Source of the DNA: Tupaia tana
Taxonomy: Eukaryota; Chordata; Mammalia; Scandentia; Tupaiidae
Assembly: GCA_026018925.1 (NCBI GenBank)
Contig: JAKSZU010000009.1
Location: 82,825,407 to 82,889,406 of the forward strand
DNA: 64,000 nucleotides
Direction: 5' to 3'
Made by a program: the position numbers and the translations under genes. Positions 43,921 to 54,683 of the stretch are shown in pieces. Every line of letters starts with the position of its first letter. Within the stretch, counting starts at the first letter, position 1. The notes under the pieces were generated by a model. The model was given only the letters and a program-made list of their open reading frames with translations. It was not told the origin of the DNA and made no database searches.

Positions 43921-44700
43921 TGACATACGACCTCATATGTATTAGGATAGGTATTATCAAAAAGTCAAAAGATAAAGGTTGATAACTGCTGGGGAAAAAA
44001 AGAGAACTCTTGAACACTATTTGTGAAAATGTATATTGGTACAGTCATTATGAAAATTGGTATGGAGATTTCTAAAGAATTTCAAAATAGAACTACCATA
44101 AGATCCAGAAATCTCTTTTCTGAGCATGTTCCAAAAGATAATAAATTCATCATCTCATAAAAGATATCTACATTTTCTTGTTCACTGCCTCATTATTCAC
44201 AATAGCCAAGACATGGAACAAGATAAGTGTCTGTCAACAGGAAAATGGATAAAGAAGCTGTGATACAAATACACAATAGAATATCATTCAGTCCTAATCA
44301 AAGAATGAAATCTTGCCATTTGCCACACATGAATGAGGCTGAAGGGTGTTATGGTAAATGAAATAAGCCAGACACTAAAAGAAAATATTTCATGATCTCA
44401 CTTATATGTAGAATCCAAAAATAAAGTTAAATATAGAAAGATAGAAGACAAAACAGTAGCTACAGGAGTGGGAGAAAACTGGATCAGATGGTACAGATTA
44501 ATGGATACTGTACTGTTTATGGGATTTATGCTAAATGAGTAGATTTTAAATGCTCTTGCCTCAAAACCAGAAAAAAATTGAGTAACTCTAGGATGATGAA
44601 TATGTTAATTCAATTTACTATAATAACCTTTTTACTATCTGTATATATACCATAATATTGTATTTCATATCTTAAATATACGCAATAAAATTTATTGTAA
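43921..44700 (+). mobile_element. Old LINE-1 3' end, sense part of a twin-primed copy
   Basis: Starts near GGTATTATCAAAAAGTCAAAAG and ends AATAAAATTTATTG. It holds the ORF2 C-terminal region (GTTCACTGCCTCATTATTCA), TTCATGATCTCACTTATATG and a 3'UTR. Together with the antisense RT part at 42840-43920 it looks like one L1 with its 5' part inverted. Confidence 0.8.
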
Positions 44701-44711
44701 AAAAACTGGAA

Positions 44712-45072
44712 GTAGGCCCAGCCTCTGTGTCACAATTGGTAGCATGCTGGACTGTAAAGCTCGAAGTCAGATGCAGACTATGGTTTGAATCCCTGGCCTG
44801 GTCATCCTGGAAACACACTAGTGGGTGGGCACATGACCAGGACCTTGGCAGGCTAGAGGACTGAAGAAAAGGATCATGGCATGGCCACACCCTATGGAGG
44901 GGTGCTTTTCTCTCTCTTTCTCTCACTCTCTCTCTCTCTCTGTCTCTGTATTTCTCTCTCTCTCTGTTTGCCTCTAACTCTTTCTCATGCTCATGCACAT
45001 GGCTGACTGTAGTTTGAGTCCTGGACCCAGTGGTTTGAAGATCACAACAAATAAATAGATAAATAAATAAAT
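44712..45072 (+). mobile_element. SINE, possibly dimeric, with (AAAT)n tail
   Basis: The head CCTCTGTGTCACAATTGGTAG and B-box-like GGTTTGAATCCCTGG are followed by a (CT)n-rich stretch (44910-44990). A second partial head CACATGGCTGACTGTAGTTTG, AGTCCTGGACCCAGTGG, and an AAATAAATAGATAAATAAAT tail come next. It may be two fused SINE units. Confidence 0.7.
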
Positions 45073-45399
45073 GTTTCTAAAAAGTGGAATAAACTCAGCG
45101 TGTAGTCAGCATAATGGTTAAAAGTGAGATGCTAAGGAGCTCACCTAAAGTTGTCCCTTAACTAGCAAGTAATATAACTGGAACTAGAATCTAAGTTTTC
45201 TGATTTCAAAATCATTATTTTTATATTAATAACGTTTAAAATTTTATGTTAGTACATACAAAAAAGTGAGATAACGGAAATAGATATAGGCTTGTTCATA
45301 TTTATTTTGTTAAGTTCAGAGGTTAAAAAACGGCAACAATAAACTATCCCCTACTGATACCAAAAAGTAGGAAGAACATAAACACAGAAGAAAAGATGG

Positions 45400-45667
45400 A
45401 TTTTTTCTCTAAATTGTTATTATTATTATTATTGTTATTGCCATAGGGTACATATGCTCTCTGGAGAGAGAGAGAGAGAAAAAGTGAGAAATCATCCTTT
45501 GGGATGGGAGGATAACAATGTTGCAATCACTTATCCTCCATTTTGTGCTCTGGGCACACATGCACACGTGTCCAATATGCTTGTCAAGTCATTGGCCTTG
45601 GGACTTAAACCACAGAGTCGGCCACTATGTGGGATCCAGTGCCTTAATTTAGCCACCTACTGGCCCT
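45400..45667 (-). mobile_element. Old tRNA-derived SINE, antisense, with (ATT)n
   Basis: (TTA)n at 45415-45440, then TTGCCATAGGGTACATATGC, GAGAGAGAG, GTGAGAAATCATCC, and a head ending CCACCTACTGGCCC. Diverged from the young consensus. Confidence 0.78.
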
Positions 45668-45989
45668 AAATTAAATATATATTTTTAAACTTTATTAAAA
45701 AGTTGTCACATTTTCCTGATTTTCTCATTTTGCCTTGGGTTGAAAAAGTCTTCCTCATGGATAGTCATTGACTCACAGATTCTGAGAGATAACTATCTCT
45801 GTCTGTGAAAGACTTATCATGTATTTTAGTAATGAAATGATGAGTGGAGCTCCTTTATTTTCTACTGAACTCAAGTTAGAATAATGTCCACATTGTCTCC
45901 AATTTATTTGCCTTAAGTTGGCCAAATATGATTACTTTTGTTTGAAGAGAAAATGCAAATTTTAAGAGAAGCAAACCTAATGTGTAAAA

Positions 45990-46165
45990 CATATTGAATA
46001 ACTACAATAAGAAATCACTACATTGAGCACAAGAAATAGTAACTGTATGGTAATGAATGCAGTAATTTGTGATAATCACTTCACAATGCATATGTATATC
46101 TAATCATGATGTACACCTTAAATATGTACAATTTTTCTTTGTCAGTAATATTCAATAAAGCTGGA
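45990..46165 (+). mobile_element. Old LINE-1 3' end, 5'-truncated
   Basis: CACTTCACAATGCATATGTA, then GTACACCTTAAATATGTACA and TTCAATAAAGCTGG, is the conserved 3' terminus of older mammalian L1s. Confidence 0.75.
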
Positions 46166-46587
46166 AAAAAAGATTAGGCATAAAGTACACTTCTCTCTCC
46201 ACTTCCTGGAGGGCATTACAATAATTAAGCATATCTGAGACCCATATTTATCTTGCATGCTATACCTAACACATAATTACTTCTGCTTCCCTCTCAATTT
46301 CCTTTTGTACCATTTTAGACTGATAAAATTACAAGATGTCAAGACATCTGTAAGGAATGAGCACTTTAATTATTTAGATTGCTGAATGATCTTCTATATC
46401 TAAATATCTGCAAACATCAGGGTGATTGAAGTTATCATCAATTATAAAATGCTTCTGTGATCGACAACATTGATGGATGAACTTATACCATGATATTAGT
46501 TTAAGATTAAACTTAATAAGTGTAAGATAAATGTGTTGGTTGGCTGACAGACTAGATTTAAATGAATTGACAGATGGATGGATAGAT
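46166..46587. other. Intergenic DNA, nothing recognised
   Basis: AT-rich, with no open frame of note and no repeat I can name. Confidence 0.4.
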
Positions 46588-46601
46588 AAAGAAATATTCT
46601 T

Positions 46602-46865
46602 GGGACCAGCAATTAGCTTAATGGCTATGTTGCTGGACTCCCATGTAGTCGACTGCGGTTCGCGTCCCGGACCAGGTGGCTTAAAACTCATGCCGGGCGC
46701 GTGTGTGTGCGTCCCCGAGATCCTGAGAGGAGAATGGAGGAGAAGGGATTGTGCCATGACCATCCCCCCTGGGGGGTGACTTCTCGCTTTCTGTCTCTCT
46801 GTCTCTCTCTGTCTGTCTGGTGAGCACACGCGCCCTATAGCAAAAACCTCCTCCCCCCCAAAAAA
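46602..46865 (+). mobile_element. Young tRNA-derived SINE, full length
   Basis: GGGACCAGCAATTAGCTTAATGG head, GCGGTTCGCGTCCCGG B-box region, CCCCCCTGGGGGG, a (CT)n stretch, CGCCCTATAGCAAAAACCTCC and poly(A). It is flanked by AAAGAAATATTCTT (46588-46601 and 46866-46879). Confidence 0.92.
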
Positions 46866-47082
46866 AAAGAAATATTCTTTCATTATATGTTGAATAAATA
46901 CAATCTGCTGTTTAAAATGTTAATAATGATACTATGTTGTCCAAGATTCATAATATGTATTATTTTTATCTAGACATTTTTATCCACAGATACCTAATTT
47001 ACATAGTTTTTAACAATTTCCATATAAATTAATTTGTTAAGTAGTGACACTTAGCACTTTGAACACTATATTTGTTTTCTAG

Positions 47083-47535
47083 GCCTGGAGTTACAAACTG
47101 CCACGAACTGGGTGGCCTAAAACAACAAAAAAATATTTTTTCACTGTTAGACACCACAAACACAGCATCAGTGTTAGCAGGGTTGCACTCTCTCCCATGG
47201 CACTGGAAGAGAGTCTGTTCCATGCCCATCACCTAGTTCCTGAGAGCTGTGAGCAAACATTGGCATTCCTTGTTTTGTAGCCTCATTACTCCAATCTCTG
47301 ACTCTACCTTCAGATTACCTTCTCCTTACTGTGTCTGTTTCTTCTCTTTTATCTCATAAAGATATTTGTCTTTGGATATAGGGCCCACTGAAATAATTCA
47401 GGATGATCGCATCTTGAAATCCTTGATAACAGGTGCAATGACCTTTGCTAAATGAAGTAGCATTCACAAGTTTTGGGAATTAGGGCATGGATATACCATT
47501 TGGGGTACTGCCATTCAACCTACTATAAGCACTAA
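47083..47535 (-). repeat. MaLR (MLT1-like) solo LTR, antisense
   Basis: TTCTAGGCCTGGAGTTACAA, AACTGGGTGGCCTAAAACAA, GTGTTAGCAGGGTTGC, CATTACTCCAATCTCTG, and a GGGAATTAGGGCATGGATAT-type end follow the order of antisense MLT1-type LTRs of the non-autonomous ERVL-MaLR group. Old and diverged. Confidence 0.75.
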
Positions 47536-47539
47536 AACT

Positions 47540-47815
47540 TTATTTGTTTACTTATTTATTTGCTTATTTAGTTTTAGTTTGCTGTAGGGTGGCATATGCT
47601 TGCTGGAGAGATAAAGAGAGAGAGTAAGAAATCATTTCCATGGGGGGGGGGATGAACATGTTACAATCACTTCTCCATTCCCCTCTCAGGATTTTGGGCA
47701 TGCACATACATATACCTGGAATGATTTTCAAGCTGGTGGGTCCAGGACTCAAACAATGCACTTGGCTGTGTGGGATCCAGCTGCTCTAACATCCACACCA
47801 CCTGCAGGCCCCCAC
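47540..47815 (-). mobile_element. Old tRNA-derived SINE, antisense
   Basis: (TTTA)n tail, TTTGCTGTAGGGTGGCATATG, GTAAGAAATCATTTCC, GGTGGGTCCAGGACTCAAAC and a head ending CACCTGCAGGCCCC. Confidence 0.8.
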
Positions 47816-48346
47816 ACACCAAAAAATTTTTAAACATGACTGTTTGTAAAGACTTTTATATGCCTTACTTATAAAATAGAGGATAGAAAACATAAGAGGA
47901 GATTGTCTTAATGGCTCAGGTTCATTGTTATATAGCCCATACACACAGCAAAACTCTATGAAGTGTGTAGGGCTGTTTGCCCTTACACCTAATGCTTCTG
48001 GACTAAATTTGCTTCTTTAGTTCTTGTGTTTGTTTAAGAGTGTTTCTCTCTCTTTTATTTTTGTGAACTGTAAATTCTTGATTTGATATTAGTATCTACA
48101 CTTCTTTCCCTACTTTAATTTAGTTCTTCTAATTATTCTGGAATAACGAGGTTTGTTAGAAATTATTTGCAAAATAGTAGTCAGTAAGTTTAGAATTATA
48201 TAAATATTGCAAAAAACTGGGTAAAACAAAAATAGATTACAAATTTTAACTAATGTAAATAGTATACTTAGGTTAAACAAGGTAATTGTACAAGTTAGAT
48301 ATGAACAGAACTGGCTTGGTAACAGTTAATGTTCAAGATACAACTT
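47816..48346. other. Intergenic DNA, nothing recognised
   Basis: AT-rich, with no gene-like frame. Confidence 0.4.
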
Positions 48347-48598
48347 TTTTTCTGAGAGATTTTTGCTATAAGGTGCACTCACCAGAGAAATAGAGAAAGA
48401 CACAGACAAAAAACGAGAAATCACCCCACAGGATGGATGGCCACATCGCAATCCCTTTTCCTCCATTCTCCTCTCAGGATTTTGGGCATGCACGCATATG
48501 AGCCTAGAGTGAGTTTTAAGCCACCAGGTTCAGACTTGGACTATGGTTAACTACATGGGAGTCTGGCAATGTAACCGTTTCACCATCTGCTGGTCTCT
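48347..48598 (-). mobile_element. tRNA-derived SINE, antisense
   Basis: TTTCTGAGAGATTTTTGCTA, GAGAAATCACCCCACAGG, GCCACCAGGTTCAGACTTGG and a head ending CATCTGCTGGTCTC. The sequences on both sides (GATACAACTT and GGTATAACTT) may be a decayed target duplication. Confidence 0.83.
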
Positions 48599-48599
48599 A

Positions 48600-49145
48600 A
48601 GGTATAACTTAGAATATGATAACCCTAGTATAATGTGGTTGCCCAAAAGCTGGAAAAATACTTTAATGCATGAAGAGCCACAGATTTTCCAGATTTAGAA
48701 AAGTGGCATTTTTGTTTTACTCTACATTGGCCAGATAAGTTTTGAATGTCACATTTTAGGACGGAGTTAAATAAATTCAAGTTGCCAGAGAAAAATGACC
48801 AACATAGGAAGAGAGTGAAGAGCATGGTTAACAAAGAACACATAATAAAACTAATGACAAATATTCTGGGGAAGGGACAACTTTGATGCTGGAGAAGGGG
48901 AGGGAAGAGCATGCTTTCTGTATTCACATAGAAAAATGTCTGTTATGTGTAAAAGTGAAGGAAACTATCATTTAGAAGGAAGAAGTAAGACCAATATATG
49001 CAAGTTAGGTAAAAGTGGATTCAATTTGTAGCATGAAACTTAATTGTTTTTAACTATAGGACAACCTGCTTATGAAAGTACAAATTCCCTGTTACCAAAG
49101 AAGATTAAACTGACATACTTTGAAGAAACTGTCTGGTTATGGGAA

Positions 49146-49182
<37 letters not shown>

Positions 49183-50599
49183 TAAAAGGAGTGTTCAGTC
49201 TGTGAGGATTCCGGTTTAGTAGAATAACCTGTGACCAAGAAATATGTACCTAAATGCCAAAAAGAGAATTGTGAGGACATGGCCACTGGCTTTCTAAACC
49301 TTCAATGCATTTGCCACTTTTTTTTTTTTTTTTGCATTTGTTTTTCTTTTCCTACCCACTGCTCTTTCTGCTCTTCTCTCACCTTCCCTTTCTGTTTCTC
49401 TCTTCTGTCTAGACTTGAAGTCATCAAGGACTTTCATTTCCATTTGTAACCTACAAGACTAAAGGAGGCACTGTGACTTAAAATATCATTCCTTCCTTAA
49501 CTTAATTCCATTTCTTTAACTATTGATGGTATGACCTTTGACTATTTTCTTTTTTCAAAAATATGTATATTTAAGAAATAGTTTTTGTTTTATCCTGCAG
49601 TTTATCTGACAGTCCCAAACCTAACACTTGATTTTTTTTCTTTTCACTTTGTAATTCTTTCAATATCTACATCAACAGAGACTGCATTTCATAATGGCAT
49701 ACACAATTTAGTCTTCATCAGGTATATGTGTTCCCTCAAAGATCCCAGCTCTTCAGCACTACCTGGTTCCTCTCATTTGATCGAACCTATATCTGTTTGT
49801 GCTGGGGCTTTGCCCTAGTCCTGTCATCCTGAAGTGCCCTTAGACCAAGAATGCTAAACAAATTTCAAGCACTGTGCCAACTCTGAATAAATATGCTTGG
49901 AGCCTCAGGTTGAGGGCTGTGAAAAGACTGTGTTTGGATTCCATGACAAAGAATGCTGTGATAGATTAACAATGTCTGCCCTGGTAATTCCCATTAGACA
50001 TGTCTGGAACGAAGGCACTGGGGGAAGGGACTGTCTGCCTGCTGTGGGCTCAGAACTATCTTATCTCAGCTATAAGTTCTGTTCTTGCCTTAGGTGGTTG
50101 TTCAGCTGCCCAGGCTGAGGGAGCAGTCTGAAGGTTGCAGGGCTGTGAGTGGCTTCCTGGAGTTTGCACAGAACAGCATAAGTGCCCATCTAGAGTCAAC
50201 ATGAAAGTGCAGCCCACATTAGGCCTTGTGGGGGTCTGTACGTTGCCAGCCATGTGGCCATATATATCCTCTGGAGTCTGTCTCATCTGGGTAAAGAATA
50301 GCTGGCTGGCCTTAGAGTGTTAAATACAACTAGGAATTAAAAACATTCTTACATGGCACTTACACAGAAATGACCTTAGCCTCTGGATAAATCCATAATG
50401 TTCTAGTCGTAACTAAAAAAGGCTTATCTTCTATGTGTTACAATAAACCAAAATTGAGTGAGAGGATGGCCATACTTTAAGCTAAAGAATGAGGATACCC
50501 TGCTTCACAAAGCACTGTCTTATCAGAAGATGCAAGAATGTAAATGAATATTTCTAGAATATACCAAAAAGACCAAATGTAACCCTGACTTTGCTTTCT
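48600..50599. other. 2 kb without a recognised gene; contains (CA)n
   Basis: It includes a (CA)n microsatellite at 49148-49178 and a 16-T run near 49319. Open frames reach only about 100 codons and show no family. The stretch 49900-50330 is less AT-rich than its surroundings, but I recognise nothing in it. Confidence 0.45.
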
Positions 50600-50639
50600 G
50601 CTTCCCCTCAATGCCGTTCCATACCCAGGATTGAGAGGC

Positions 50640-50950
50640 TACTTAGTTAACTGACTTAGGGATTGTTACAATGCTCTGTCATGTATCCAAGTATATGTTG
50701 GAGTCCACCATTCTTTGCCTATGGATTTTGGATGCTTTCTTTAGGATCCTTTCCATTTGCCATTTCTCTTGCACCTTCTCAAAGGCTGCCTGGGTCAGCG
50801 ACCACTTGTCCTGGCCGCACCACTTCCCCTTGTTGTTTTTGCCTGTTTTTACCACTTCCAGGAGTTTTTGCCTTGTCCTTGCCCTTCTTTTTCTTCTTCC
50901 ACTTGGTCACACAAAGCTTCATGATGCCTTTTAGCTCCAGAGGCCCCTAG
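50640..50950 (-). pseudogene. FAM32A: FAM32A processed pseudogene
   Basis: On the minus strand, with two frame changes and stops, the reading gives GPLELKG, VTKWKKKKKGKDKAK, then QAAFEKVQEKWQMERILKKASK. These are the Lys-rich middle and conserved C-terminal half of FAM32A, a small (112-residue) nuclear protein. There are no introns, and the region corresponding to the last codons (ending KVSWTK in the gene) is degraded at about 50650. The N-terminal dozen residues are unclear. It is an L1-mobilised retrocopy by inference; poly(A) and target duplication are not evident. Not functional. Confidence 0.8.
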
Positions 50951-50988
50951 TTCAGTAGATAGACTTACTATAGACTTCAAACTAGTGT

Positions 50989-51221
50989 CATTTTTTCTTC
51001 TTTTTTTGGAAAGACAGAGAGAGACAGAGAAATAGAAAGTGAGAAATCACCCCCCAGGGAGTATGGCCATGCCACAATCCCCTCTCCTCCATTCTCCTCT
51101 CAGTATATAGGACACACGCACATGCGTCCGGCATGAGTTTAAGCCACCAGGTCCGAGACTCGAACCATGGTCAACTACGTGGGAGTCCATTGACATGGCC
51201 ATTACACCAACTGCTGGTCCG
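50989..51221 (-). mobile_element. tRNA-derived SINE, antisense, tail part lost
   Basis: CACCCCCCAGGGAGTATGG, GCCACCAGGTCCGAGACTCG and a head ending CTGCTGGTCC. The usual GCTATAGGGCGC end is missing. It is flanked by AAACTAGTGT (50979-50988) and AAACTGGTGT (51222-51231). Confidence 0.85.
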
Positions 51222-51344
51222 AAACTGGTGTAAATTTTAACCTGCCCCAAGAGTCTAAATTATACTTACCCTCCTTTTTGTTGAGACTGTGTTTATTTGG
51301 GCAGGATATGAGAAAGCAAGACGCAAAAGTCAACATCCAAGGAT

Positions 51345-51700
51345 GTTTAGGTTTATTTGGGCTGTCATAACAAAATACCATAGACTATACGTTTTAAACA
51401 ACATTTTACTTTTCTTGAGGTTAGAGTCCAAGATCAAGGTAAGCAGATTCAATGTCTGATGAAGACCTTCTTTCAAGTTTGCAGACAACTGCCTTTTTGC
51501 TTTATCCTCACATAGTGGGAAGAGATAAGTCTCTGTTCTCTTTCTGTTTCTATAAGGATGTGAATCCTGTTATGAAGACATCACCCTCATTACCTCATCT
51601 AAACCTAATTACCTTCCAAAGGCTCTGCCTCCAATACTATCACATTGGAGATTAGGACTTAACATAAAAATTTTGAGTGGACATAAATATTCAGTTCATA
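51345..51700 (-). repeat. MaLR (MST/MLT1A-like) solo LTR, antisense
   Basis: GGGCTGTCATAACAAAATAC, CAAGATCAAGGTAAGCAGAT, ATCCTCACATAGTGGGA, TCACCCTCATTACCTCATC, CCAAAGGCTCTGCCTCCAAT and CAGTTCATA follow the order of an antisense MaLR LTR. Confidence 0.8.
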
Positions 51701-52138
51701 TTAAAGAGCAAGACATTATTAGTGAGCTCATTCTCTCAAATATGAGTACAAATTTTGGCAGTTCAAATAGTTTTTGTATGAGAAAGATTAAATAGATATG
51801 CATATGAGCATAGTAGGAGTTAAGGAGTGAATTTACCTCATTCGTTATTCTTCCTAACATTTTAGAAGTTGTCTCCATTGAAAATTTGAGGTATTTTGTT
51901 TTCTCTAGTGCCAGAAATAAAGTTTCATGTTGAAGGCTGAAAAACAGTTACATCCTTGGAAGTGTTGCCAACATGTCTTTTTAGCTGCTCAGGAATACGT
52001 GGATAGGTTTTCTGTCAAGTAACTTCTATGAATGGGAATAATTGCAGTGACCTCCAGAGAAGTAATTCATGGACAAAATACAGTGGAAGATTTCTTGAAC
52101 AGAAACAAATAAAAAAAACAGTATAAAAAAGTTTATTA
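51701..52138. other. Intergenic DNA, nothing recognised
   Basis: No gene or nameable repeat. Confidence 0.4.
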
Positions 52139-52351
52139 TGGGAGGGAGGTAGGGGAAAGGGGAAGGAAAAAACTGGTAAAAGTATGCTTAATTGACAAAA
52201 AATGAAAAGCTATTTGTTGATGATAATGTATATAGTAATATCAATGTCTTGACTGACATGCATGGTTTTTGTGTTGGAAAAAGAAATGTATACTGTAAAG
52301 ACATGTGATAAAATGTAAATTAAAATAAATAAATAAATAAAATTTTTTTAA
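52139..52351 (+). mobile_element. LINE-1 3'UTR, 5'-truncated copy
   Basis: GGGAGGGAGGTAGGGG, CTTGACTGACATGCATGG and ACTGTAAAGACATGTGATAA match the 3'UTR of the full-length L1 (40680-40760). It ends in an (AAAT)n tail. Confidence 0.8.
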
Positions 52352-52565
52352 AAAATCATAGACTTTCTGAAGGACTGTACAATACAGCTAGTGGCACCCT
52401 CTGCTGGAGAGCTGCAAGGGAATAGATAAGAAGACATGACAGAAAGTAATGCTTAGCCCTAGAGTTTTGGCTGCAAATCCTTATGCAAGGTCCTGGGAGT
52501 AATTGTGAGGGATATAAGTCACATTTTTCAGGATCTTCAAGCAGCCAAAGGTTCTTTTGTGTTTA

Positions 52566-52639
52566 AAAAAACAAAAGAAAAAAAGAAAAGAAAAGAAAAG
52601 AAAAAGAAAAAAGAAAAAAAGGGAAAAGAAAAGGACATT
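52566..52639 (+). repeat. (AAAAG)n purine microsatellite
   Basis: A/G-only tract of about 70 bp next to the following L1 3'UTR remnant. Confidence 0.8.
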
Positions 52640-52870
52640 GTGAACCCAATATATACCCCCCAAACAAAAACAACAAGAAAAAAACTAGTAAAATGATTAT
52701 CAAAGGTGCACAAAATAATGTAATGCTCTTTGTTGATGATGAATACATTTATATCTTTAATTATCGCACATTGTATGCATGCTTCGAAAAACTATACTTT
52801 ACCCCACTAATATGTACAATGATTTAATGTAAGTCAGAAATTTTATAAAAAGTAACAATTTTTTTAAAAA
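52640..52870 (+). mobile_element. LINE-1 3'UTR remnant
   Basis: GTTGATGATGAATACATTTA, CGCACATTGTATGCATGC and ATGATTTAATGTAAGTC correspond to the L1 3'UTR end. It is more diverged than the copy at 52139. Confidence 0.6.
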
Positions 52871-54084
52871 AATTAAAAGCTCAGAAACATAATCTCACAT
52901 ACCTAGCTCATTGTGGCTTGGACAAGGGTATATTATAAACAAATAAAGGAAAAGAAAAAGCTGAGAGTCTTCAAATCCCACCCACAAAATGTAGAAAGCT
53001 AGGCTATTAGAGTATGATTTCAGGGTCTTAGAAAATGTCACCTGACTAGCTGGGGTGCAGAGTTATCATTTATCACTAGAGGAGGCTGCAGTTAGCACAT
53101 CCCCTTTACAAGTTGGTTTCTTTATGCCTCATCTTATAATCATTTGAGCAGCTGTTTCCATAGACACCCACACTTCAGTTTCCCAGCTTAACCACATTCA
53201 AACAAGAATGCAGGCCTTGGTTGCAGCAGTTGTAAACTGTTTTACCATGTGTCTAACAAGCATGGCTTATCTACCTTCCTATATGTGTGCAACAGGATGG
53301 GGGTGGAGAGGGGGAAGTTAAAAACCAGTAATGCGACACTACCTGACAGATTCTCAGGAGATTCAAATCTAAAGAAACTCAATTTGACCCTGATTATAAA
53401 AGGCAAAATCAGAAAAGAAAAAGGGAATGAGTTTTCCTGTCCTAGACTTTCCAGGGTGTGTGTGGGGGGGGAGGAGTGCAATAGAAGATGGTGCTTGGTT
53501 GTTTCACAGGTGCAAAATGAGAGTAAAAATCTTCCTTCTCTGTCTAAAACAGATCAGTAGGTCTCTGGGGACTAACTGGGGCAGGCTGTGGGGTAAGGAA
53601 GTCTATGTGGGCTTTGAAGGAAATCTAAAAAATAAGTTAGTGAAATTCACAGCCCACTAGCCTGCTTGATTTTGAATTTGTACCAAAAATAAAAGAATTG
53701 AATTGAATTAAAATCACTTGCCTGCTTAGAATCTGAAAAATACAACAGTACAGTAGAAGTTTCTGTAAAGTAAAAAAAAAAGTAAGATTTATCTTAAATA
53801 TTTACTCCTGTGGGAAAAAAATCAGCCTAGTAAATTCAGATATAGACATGCTAAGAGTGTGTGCACACACACACACTCCATCTGAAACCTCTCTGTACAC
53901 TCAGTTCACAAAAGATGCTCATGGTGCACATCTGACTTGAATACATTTATACAAATGTTCCTCACGTCAAGCGTTGCTTTGAAGTTTTCTGTAACCAACC
54001 AAATATTCTAGACTTAGATGAAACCTGGTCACAAAGAGTGCATGATGAAGAATTCCATACCTTAAAATTATCACAAGTGCTTAA
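52871..54084. other. 1.2 kb without a recognised gene
   Basis: Open frames at 53249-53560 and 53427-53660 overlap, have no family resemblance, and look accidental. Nothing else seen. Confidence 0.45.
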
Positions 54085-54230
54085 TTCAACTCATAATTAT
54101 CACCACAACTTTATGAGTTAAGTTCCATTATTATCACATTTTACAAATGAAGTAACATGTTGAATGACTTATCAAAAGTCCCACTGCAAGTTAAAAATTG
54201 AGACAGATTTTGACCTCAGGCAAATTGGTA
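54085..54230 (-). mobile_element. MIR relic, antisense
   Basis: CATTATTATCACATTTTACA, AATGAAGTAAC and a GACTTATCAAAAGTCCCACTG step match the antisense MIR core order. Diverged. Confidence 0.55.
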
Positions 54231-54254
54231 CCAAAAAGCTGTGCTTTTAGCCAT

Positions 54255-54540
54255 CATAATTAGCAAATGGAAAGAAGGGTTCCGCATCCAATAGGATACC
54301 AGAGACAATGTGGGAGGAGGGTGGGACATGGCAGAGGGTGAGGGATAAGGAATCAAGGATGGCAAAACAAAGAACAAAGTATACAAGACATAAGAATTGG
54401 AAAATTATTTGCTGAAAACATGTATGTTGATGTGCTTGATTGAGCCAATACACAGGGTATTTTGGATGGAAAATTCATTTGTATGCTGTAGTGATGTATA
54501 GTGAATTAATGTAAAAAATAAATAAATTTAAAGAGAAGAA
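54255..54540 (+). mobile_element. LINE-1 3'UTR, 5'-truncated copy
   Basis: GGGAGGAGGGTGGGAC, TGTTGATGTGCTTGATTGAG, then TTGTATGCTGTAGTGATG and GTGAATTAATGTAAAAAATA, with an A-rich tail. It is the same class as 52139 and 52640. Confidence 0.7.
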
Positions 54541-54683
54541 AAAAAGTGAGTGCTGACCTACTCTCTTCTTCTAAGAGTCTAGAACTTTTTGTGAGTTGCT
54601 TCTTTATGTCAGTGGGTGAGTGGATGGGAATTTAGGTGTTTGAGATACTTTAGGTGGGAAGGGGTGTGTAGATTGGAAAGTAT

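Noticed and set aside
50663-50950. Plus-strand open frames with Phe/Leu-rich sequence
   Set aside because: They are antisense to the Lys-rich FAM32A pseudogene.
52505-52696. Lys-rich 63-codon frame
   Set aside because: Translation of an (AAAAG)n microsatellite.
53249-53660. Two overlapping frames of 103 and 77 codons
   Set aside because: No recognisable domain, composition like the surrounding non-coding DNA, and mutual overlap in different frames.
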